DNA from: Massiliimalia sp964370215
GTDB taxonomy: Bacteria; Bacillota; Clostridia; Oscillospirales; Ruminococcaceae
Direction: 5' to 3'
DNA: 36,045 nucleotides
Assembly (NCBI GenBank): GCA_964370215.1
Contig: CAYJIM010000016.1
Location: 1-36,045 of the forward strand
A model generated the notes under the pieces. It did no database searches. It was not told where the DNA came from and saw only the letters and a program-made list of their open reading frames with translations. Both the position numbers and the translations under genes were made by a program. The first letter of the stretch is position 1. Each line of letters opens with the position of its first letter. Positions 31,438 through 36,045 of this stretch are shown in pieces.

Positions 31438-32528
31438 TGTAAGCCCTCCAATTCCGCCAAGATGGTCTGCTGTTTTTTGGTCAAAGGGGTATCGGTCATC
31501 TGCATGTAAAATTCCTCAAACAGCAGATCAAAGGAGAGCGGTGTATGGCTGTCAGTTGCAAAGGTCGCTTGTGGTATCGCCTGCTTTGACAGGTAACGCA
31601 GACCCAAAAAACGTGGGAAACGGGACTTTAAGCGGAGTGCGGCATCCGGCACCGGTGTTTTGTCGGTCAACTCAAAAAAGAGATAATCTTCCTGTGGGGG
31701 GTCTGCCAATAGGGTGTCAAAACTGCCACGGCGACACTGTACATCATATAAAGGTACAATGGGGAGGGTCTCGATGGAAAGGGTGTCGGTCAGCGTGATG
31801 AGGTCCACGCCCTTTTTTTGCAGACTTTCGTCGACGGCATATTTGAGGGGGGATCCGCTGTAGCGAGCCGCTTTTCCGGCAAACCGTCCGCTGTGCAGAT
31901 GACCTAAGAGAACCAGATCAAAGGGGTGATCCGAAACGGCAAGCAGTTGTGATCCACCCACCTGCAACTCAGGCGCATTTGCCAATACCTCCTGCCCAAA
32001 AGCAAAAAAGCCATGGGCGACCAAGACCTGTCGGTGATCGGGGGAGAGGTCGTCGGTTAATTGATAAAGTAGACGCTCCATCCCCTCCGAAAAGGAGGTG
32101 GGTGGTGGGGTAAGGGTACTTTTGAGTGCTGCCAAATCAAAGTGTGGTAGTAGATGGAAGTCCACTGTCCCAAACGTGTCAGTCAACGAGACGGTTTTTG
32201 GCGCTGTGGCGGCGATGTGTAGGCCTGCTTGTTCGAGTAGATCACTGCCAAACTGCAAACGATCTGCTGAATCGTGGTTGCCGGCAATCATCAAAACGGG
32301 CAATCGGTATTCCTTGACCCAACGTTGTAAAAATTCATTCAACAAAGAAACCGCTTCGGCAGGAGGAACGGCACGGTCATACACATCACCGGCAATGATC
32401 AAGACGTCCGGTTTGTGGCAGCTGATGAGGTTGGTGAGGGTAGTGAGAAAATGGCGCTGATCTGACAGCAACGAATAGTCAACCAGATGGCGACCAAGAT
32501 GCCAGTCAGCGGTATGTAGAATCTTCAA
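31434..32528 (-). CDS. sbcD: Exonuclease SbcD (nuclease subunit)
   Basis: A 364-residue Mre11-like calcineurin-fold phosphoesterase, the nuclease half of the SbcCD complex. All five metal-binding motifs are in order: DWHLGRH (about 8-14), GDVYDRAVPP, GNHDSADRL, VAHGFFAFG and LLGHLHSGRF. The start is a TTG at 32528 with AAGGAAG upstream; no ATG gives the conserved MKILHTADWHLG beginning. It lies 25 bases after hydF in the same direction and is probably cotranscribed with it. Confidence 0.95.
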   Translation of the reverse strand: MKILHTADWHLGRHLVDYSLLSDQRHFLTTLTNLISCHKPDVLIIAGDVYDRAVPPAEAVSLLNEFLQRWVKEYRLPVLMIAGNHDSADRLQFGSDLLEQAGLHIAATAPKTVSLTDTFGTVDFHLLPHFDLAALKSTLTPPPTSFSEGMERLLYQLTDDLSPDHRQVLVAHGFFAFGQEVLANAPELQVGGSQLLAVSDHPFDLVLLGHLHSGRFAGKAARYSGSPLKYAVDESLQKKGVDLITLTDTLSIETLPIVPLYDVQCRRGSFDTLLADPPQEDYLFFELTDKTPVPDAALRLKSRFPRFLGLRYLSKQAIPQATFATDSHTPLSFDLLFEEFYMQMTDTPLTKKQQTILAELEGLQ

Positions 32529-32553
32529 ACAGCGTCTTCCTTTCAGGAGAGAT

Positions 32554-33747
32554 TTACGGGAGTAGATGAGAGAGCTCGTCGAACGGTTGCAAAGTGCGTT
32601 TTAAAATGCCCTGCATATAGGCGATGAGCACCCCGTAATTGGTCATGGCAGTCCCACGGTCGGCGGCACATTGTAAGCGATATTTCATTTCCCGTTCATT
32701 GAGCATACAGGCGCCACAATGAACCACGAGATTGTAAGGGGTGAGATCATCGGGGAATTCTGTGCCGGAAGTAAAGGAAAATTGCAGGTCTTTTTTGGTA
32801 TAGTCCTTGATCCAGCGGGGGAGTTTGACGGTACCGATGTCGTCGCATTGACGGTGGTGGGTGCACCCTTCGCAGATGAGCAGGTGATCACCATCCTTTA
32901 AGTTGTCGAGCGCTGCCGCACCGGTGACTGCCTGTGCAAGGTTTCCTTTATAACGGGCAAACAAAATGGAAAAGGAGGTGAGGGGGACGGTTTCAGGGGT
33001 CACTTTAGAGACAAAGGCAAATGCTTGGCTGTCGGTGACCACCAAACGCGGTGGATTTTTGAGGGAGGCGAGGGTCTTTTCCAACTCAAACTCTCTCGAA
33101 ACCACCGAAATGGCTCCTGCTTCCAAAATATCGCGGATGGTTTGTTGTTGTGGTAAAATCAAACGACCTTTCGGTGCGGCACTGTCAATCGGGACAACCA
33201 GTACCACCACGTCGTCCGAGGACAACAAGTCTGCAATGAGACGCTTGTCAGGGTCTTCTTTGGGGGCAAGGGCTGCTAGTTTTTCCTTGAGTTCGTGGAT
33301 GCCTTGTCCAGTGGTAGCACTGACAAAAATGCCATCCGACGCTGTGACATCGGCAAGGTCGCTTTTGTTGTGCACCACAAGACATGGGATGTTTTTTTGC
33401 TTGATACGAGAAAGCACGGCCTTGTCCACCGCGGTCAGTCCCTCTTTCGCATCGACAATCAACAAGGCGATGTCGGTTTTGTTGAGCACATCATAGCTTT
33501 TTTGCATCCGCAACTTTCCGAGTGCTCCTTCGTCGTCCAGTCCGGGCGTGTCGATGATGACAACAGGACCTAGCGGTAACAGTTCCATGGTCTTGTATAC
33601 GGGATCGGTCGTGGTGCCCTTGACTTCCGAAACGATGGCAAGATCCTGTCCTGTAATGGCATTGATGATACTGGATTTTCCGGCATTTCGTTTGCCAAAT
33701 AGACTGATGTGAATCCGTTCAGAAACAGGGGTAGCTTGTAAACTCAT
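32554..33747 (-). CDS. hydF: [FeFe]-hydrogenase H-cluster maturation GTPase HydF
   Basis: A 397-residue maturase that serves as scaffold and carrier of the 2Fe precursor of the H-cluster, which HydE and HydG help to build. The N-terminal GTPase domain (about 1-170) has the P-loop GKRNAGKS (18-25), DTPGLDDEG and NKSD. The dimerisation domain follows. The C-terminal cluster-binding domain has CEGCTHHRQCDD and VVHCGACMLN, which supply the conserved Cys and His ligands. hydE, hydG and a hydrogenase are not in the window and must be elsewhere if the system works. It has its own promoter (33807-33835), AAGGAGG upstream of the start, and leads an operon with sbcD and sbcC. Confidence 0.95.
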   Translation of the reverse strand: MSLQATPVSERIHISLFGKRNAGKSSIINAITGQDLAIVSEVKGTTTDPVYKTMELLPLGPVVIIDTPGLDDEGALGKLRMQKSYDVLNKTDIALLIVDAKEGLTAVDKAVLSRIKQKNIPCLVVHNKSDLADVTASDGIFVSATTGQGIHELKEKLAALAPKEDPDKRLIADLLSSDDVVVLVVPIDSAAPKGRLILPQQQTIRDILEAGAISVVSREFELEKTLASLKNPPRLVVTDSQAFAFVSKVTPETVPLTSFSILFARYKGNLAQAVTGAAALDNLKDGDHLLICEGCTHHRQCDDIGTVKLPRWIKDYTKKDLQFSFTSGTEFPDDLTPYNLVVHCGACMLNEREMKYRLQCAADRGTAMTNYGVLIAYMQGILKRTLQPFDELSHLLP

Positions 33748-33806
33748 AAAAACCTCCTTAGATGACAGTAAAACAATGGATGAATAATGGTTTGTAACTT
33801 TTTATT

Positions 33807-33835
33807 AGTATAGCATAAAATGTAGGTTCTTTCAA
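33807..33835 (-). promoter_or_regulatory. hydF-sbcD-sbcC promoter
   Basis: On the minus strand, TTGAAA (33830-33835) and TATACT (33807-33812) with a 17-base spacer, about 60 bases before the hydF start. Confidence 0.75.
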
Positions 33836-33843
33836 CAAGATAC

Positions 33844-33871
33844 CCCTGTTTGCATCGCAACACAAACAGGG
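33844..33871 (-). terminator. Hairpin after the small membrane protein gene
   Basis: CCCTGTTTG (33844-33852) and CAAACAGGG (33863-33871) form a perfect 9-bp stem. It is downstream of the 34013-34333 gene and upstream of the hydF promoter, so it probably ends that transcript; the T-run is weak. Confidence 0.5.
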
Positions 33872-33878
33872 AGATCAC

Positions 33879-33960
33879 AGACCGTCGAAAAACCCGCAAC
33901 CGCAAAAATGGCGAGCTGTCTTGCTCGCCATTTTTGCGGTTGCAGATTTTTGGACGCTCT
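33879..33960. mobile_element. MITE-like element, family AGACCGTC, copy 2 (near-perfect palindrome)
   Basis: An 82-bp non-coding element whose two 38-base arms are nearly perfect inverted repeats, starting AGACCGTCGAAAAACCCGCA and ending TGCAGATTTTTGGACGCTCT, around a six-base loop. Its ends match copy 1 at 6094-6240, while the inner part is different. It could fold into one long hairpin in RNA or single-stranded DNA. Confidence 0.75.
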
Positions 33961-34012
33961 GACAGGGTGTCGGAACAGAAAAGGATTTTTTTGACACCCA
34001 TTGGATCAGCAA

Positions 34013-34333
34013 TTAAATGTAGGCAGTGGTGGATGGGGGTGCCTGAAAATGTGATTGGATGAATTGTTTGACCCAGTCTTTGCAATAGAGGGCACCTGCG
34101 GTGAGTTTTTCTAAATGGGCATTCAGCCAATCAAACTCATTGACGGCATAGCGAAACCCACAAAATAGCCCGATACCCAAAATGGGGACAAGGAGCCAAA
34201 ACCCCAGGCAAACAAAGAGTAGGAACAGTAATAGTGGCAGTTGCAGTTGTAATTCCTCTGCTTCATATACCTGTAGTTTTTTTGCCGTGCCGTAATCAAT
34301 CAGTTGTTGTAGCAATAAAAATACCTTTTTCAT
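34013..34333 (-). CDS. Small membrane protein of unknown function
   Basis: A 106-residue product I do not recognise by name. It begins with a short amphipathic part (KKVFLLLQQLIDYGTAKKLQ), has an acidic, Gln-rich turn, then one long hydrophobic stretch that may span twice (residues about 32-60: LPLLLFLLFVCLGFWLLVPI, LGIGLFCGFRY), and a soluble C-terminal tail of about 45 residues. The start at 34333 has AGAGAG upstream; a longer frame to 34405 would overlap the preceding gene. It follows the PRK06851-like ATPase gene by 25 bases and is probably in its operon. Confidence 0.65.
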   Translation of the reverse strand: MKKVFLLLQQLIDYGTAKKLQVYEAEELQLQLPLLLFLLFVCLGFWLLVPILGIGLFCGFRYAVNEFDWLNAHLEKLTAGALYCKDWVKQFIQSHFQAPPSTTAYI

Positions 34334-34358
34334 GGTCGTCTCTCTTTCTTCATGGGGG

Positions 34359-35441
34359 TTAAAGCAGGGGGGAAGGGTGCTCATCGGTGGGGTAAAACCG
34401 CTCAAATGCCTGTTGTACAGGGGTGAAATCCATATGTGGGAGGTAGAGTGATTCTAAAATGTCATGTAGATCCTTGGCGGCTTTTAAGGAGGTGACCCCT
34501 TCCTCCAGCAAAACGGTTGCGGTCTTTTTGGTGAAGCGTAAGCGTTGTTTTTTTTCTTTCAAGACGGCAGGATCGATGAATCGTGTCATGTGCATGTTTT
34601 TGGACGGATGTTGGTAAGGAAGTTCCTTTGTGGTGGTGATGAAACCGACCGAGAGGGAGGGGATCAAAATGCCCTCCAATTCATTTGCCGCATCATAAGG
34701 GGAATACAGGCTGTAAAATTCCGCGCCATCGGCAAGGAGCAGGTCTTTGATTTTACGTAGCAGGAAAGGCGCACAACAGCGATACTCGTCATGCAACGTG
34801 ATAACATGATCGCAGAGACTGGAAATGCTATCCTCAAAACGAAGCAGTCCCTTGGGGGTAAATGCCGACACCATACGGATGTGCTCCTTGCCTTTGGCGG
34901 CATCGGTGCAGAATCGCTTGCATACGCGTACGGCATGATGGGTGAGTTTTTGCTGATCGATGTATGGGGTGATGAGGGTTTTGTTGTTGTTTTGTAGCAG
35001 TGCTGCACTGCGTAGCAATCGACAAAAATCTCGGTGATGTTCTCCGATGCGATCGGTTACCGCGATGACCTCCGCACGTTTTGCCTGCATGCCATGAATG
35101 TCAGCAAGGGAGGCAAGATCCAACAACTTCTCCACCGAAAGGGGGTAGCGGGGCTCCAATTCGTGAGGGGAGGTGGCATCCACCACAGCACGACCGCTGT
35201 CGTGTAGTAGTACTGCATCGAGGCAATCGGGGTCGGAGGAACAGTGAATTTCTTCGACAAAGCCATCGGCGGAGGCGGCGATGCGCTTCATCAGTGTGGA
35301 CTTGCCGGTGCCGGGGCCTCCTTTGAGGAGGAGTAGCTTCCACGAAAAGTCTGGGTCTTGTAGCTGGGTGAAGTAGGAGTGGAATCCGTTTGGGGTGTTG
35401 CTTCCCATAAAAAAGTGAACGGTTTTTTGAGGATACTTCAT
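34359..35441 (-). CDS. PRK06851 family P-loop ATPase
   Basis: A 360-residue ATP-binding protein of a family found in Clostridia and Bacilli and mostly described only as 'PRK06851 family protein'. The Walker A is GGPGTGKST (about residues 41-49) after an N-terminal HFFMGSNTPNGFHSYFTQL. Other family features are EEIHCSSDPDCLDAVLLHD, ATSPHELEPRYPLSVEKLLDL and HDEYRCCAPFLLRKIKDLL. The family often shows two related halves; the second half here has ALTPKG-like and FITTTKELPYQ segments but no clear second P-loop. The function is not known. The start at 35441 follows AAAGGAGC and a promoter lies at 35469-35497. First gene of an operon with the small membrane protein. Confidence 0.82.
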   Translation of the reverse strand: MKYPQKTVHFFMGSNTPNGFHSYFTQLQDPDFSWKLLLLKGGPGTGKSTLMKRIAASADGFVEEIHCSSDPDCLDAVLLHDSGRAVVDATSPHELEPRYPLSVEKLLDLASLADIHGMQAKRAEVIAVTDRIGEHHRDFCRLLRSAALLQNNNKTLITPYIDQQKLTHHAVRVCKRFCTDAAKGKEHIRMVSAFTPKGLLRFEDSISSLCDHVITLHDEYRCCAPFLLRKIKDLLLADGAEFYSLYSPYDAANELEGILIPSLSVGFITTTKELPYQHPSKNMHMTRFIDPAVLKEKKQRLRFTKKTATVLLEEGVTSLKAAKDLHDILESLYLPHMDFTPVQQAFERFYPTDEHPSPLL

Positions 35442-35468
35442 AGGGAATGCTCCTTTCTGAAAAAGACG

Positions 35469-35497
35469 ATAAAATCTTAAAACATCTTATGTGTCAA
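35469..35497 (-). promoter_or_regulatory. Promoter of the PRK06851-like operon
   Basis: On the minus strand, a perfect TTGACA (35492-35497) and TTTTAT (35469-35474) with a 17-base spacer. Confidence 0.6.
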
Positions 35498-35526
35498 GGG
35501 TAGAAAAGGTGCATACTGCATGGCAA

Positions 35527-35571
35527 CAAACAACGACCTGCGCCGTAGTTGTTGGCGCAGGTCGTTGTTTG
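35527..35571 (-). terminator. Strong hairpin terminator after the Cys-rich peptide gene
   Basis: A perfect 18-bp stem, CAAACAACGACCTGCGCC (35527-35544) with its complement at 35554-35571 and a 9-base loop. It lies 26 bases after the stop codon of the peptide gene. T-runs on either side are weak, so a role in RNA stability is also possible. Confidence 0.75.
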
Positions 35572-35597
35572 AAAGATTGGGACAAAAGAAAAGGGGA

Positions 35598-35711
35598 TTA
35601 GCAGCAACCACAACCGTCGTTGTTGTTGAACGTGGAACCGAGGCCACAGCCACCACAGCAAACCAAAAGCAAAATGATGATAAGTATCCAGCTACAATTG
35701 TTGTTAAACAT
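35598..35711 (-). CDS. 37-residue Cys/Gly/Asn-rich small membrane peptide
   Basis: A short gene with a clear ribosome binding site (GAGGAG, about 35718-35723) and an ATG at 35711. The product begins MFNNNCSWILIIILLLVCCG, continues GCGLGSTFNNND and ends GCGCC: one hydrophobic helix (about 8-18) and seven Cys in the full peptide. Peptides with an Asn-rich start, a short Ile/Leu helix and GCG or CC clusters are common in spore-forming Firmicutes (YjcZ-like or high-cysteine types), often with a coat or membrane role; the relationship is inferred from composition. It stands alone between a repeat and a strong terminator. Confidence 0.65.
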   Translation of the reverse strand: MFNNNCSWILIIILLLVCCGGCGLGSTFNNNDGCGCC

Positions 35712-35824
35712 AAAAAACTCCTCATTTCTCCGGCAGTTGTCGTGGTATCACACGATCAAGGATCAAACCATCCCTTGCCGGTGGATGGGTTTGAAGGGTC
35801 GTGCAATCGTTGATACACCCCATA

Positions 35825-36045
35825 TTATGTGAAGAGTGAAAAAAGTGTTACCGACGGACAGCGTCCGCTGGCGTTCCCGACCGAGCATTCATATCAAAAA
35901 ACCTCGTCCACGAGCCGGTAGCACCGGCGGGCATTCGGGCGACCACATAGGGTTGCCCTTACTGCACAATGAAAAATTGGATGGTAAATAAAAGTTTTGT
36001 CCACTTTTTCAAAAGTGGTGGTGTTTGAGGCAAAGCCTCAAGATC
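35825..36045. repeat. Hairpin-bead intergenic repeat, copy 6 (window edge)
   Basis: No gene is seen in the last 330 bases. Beads are GGAC/GTCC in CGGACAGCGTCCG (about 35857-35869), GCCGGTAGCACCGGC (about 35915-35929), GGGCGACC/GGTTGCCC (about 35938-35959), CCACTTTTT/AAAAGTGG (36001-36018) and TTGAGGC/GCCTCAA. It runs off the end of the window. The last 50 bases match positions 45-110 in reverse complement. Confidence 0.85.

Noticed and set aside
35520..35813. A 97-residue plus-strand frame over the Cys-rich peptide
   Set aside because: It spans a perfect terminator hairpin, is low in complexity and has no ribosome binding site, whereas the minus-strand peptide has one.

Overview
The window looks like a chromosomal scaffold from an anaerobic Firmicute, most likely a clostridial (Oscillospirales-like) gut organism. 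The basis is the rpsO-pnp order, an IreB-type regulator, strong AGGAGG ribosome binding sites with several TTG starts, a [FeFe]-hydrogenase maturase (HydF), a YesM/YesN two-component pair beside a carbohydrate ABC transporter, and a 37-residue Cys-rich peptide of a type common in spore formers. The lineage is inferred; no rRNA or other phylogenetic marker was compared. Two runs of exactly 100 N (3345-3444 and 22484-22583) are scaffold gaps that interrupt genes.

Layout. 1-2936: rpsO and pnp, each with a structured leader. 3040-4357: two sugar phosphate isomerase/epimerase-like TIM-barrel genes, the first cut by a gap. 4838-7698 (minus): aminopeptidase P, IreB, a ThyX-like protein and a zinc-ribbon membrane protein. 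8382-11979 (minus): UMF1-type transporter, zinc-dependent phospholipase C-like protein, BirA and a GNAT acetyltransferase. 12290-14110: a compact phage-like switch, with an M15 peptidase and a small basic protein on the minus strand facing an XRE repressor and an ImmA-type protease on the plus strand, across an operator-rich divergent promoter. 14240-16930: acetolactate synthase large and small subunits plus a thioesterase. 17332-28510: histidine kinase, AraC-type response regulator, membrane-anchored solute-binding-like protein, solute-binding lipoprotein, two permeases and a GH38 alpha-mannosidase, read together as a sensing, uptake and breakdown system for mannosides. 28579-33747 (minus): hydF-sbcD-sbcC. 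34013-35711 (minus): a PRK06851-like ATPase, a small membrane protein and the Cys-rich peptide.

The most unusual material is between the genes. At least six intergenic regions (1-151, 4425-4837, 7801-8375, 12071-12262, 16935-17250, 35825-36045) are built from the same hairpin 'beads' joined by conserved linkers. Bead order is kept between copies, but stem sequences differ and both arms change together so pairing survives. Both ends of the window lie in the same bead type in opposite orientation. A second, MITE-like family with AGACCGTC ends occurs at 6094-6240 and 33879-33960, with one end at 12071. The strongest candidates for follow-up are this covarying repeat family and the phage-like lysis switch. 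No tRNA, rRNA, CRISPR array, integrase or transposase gene was found.
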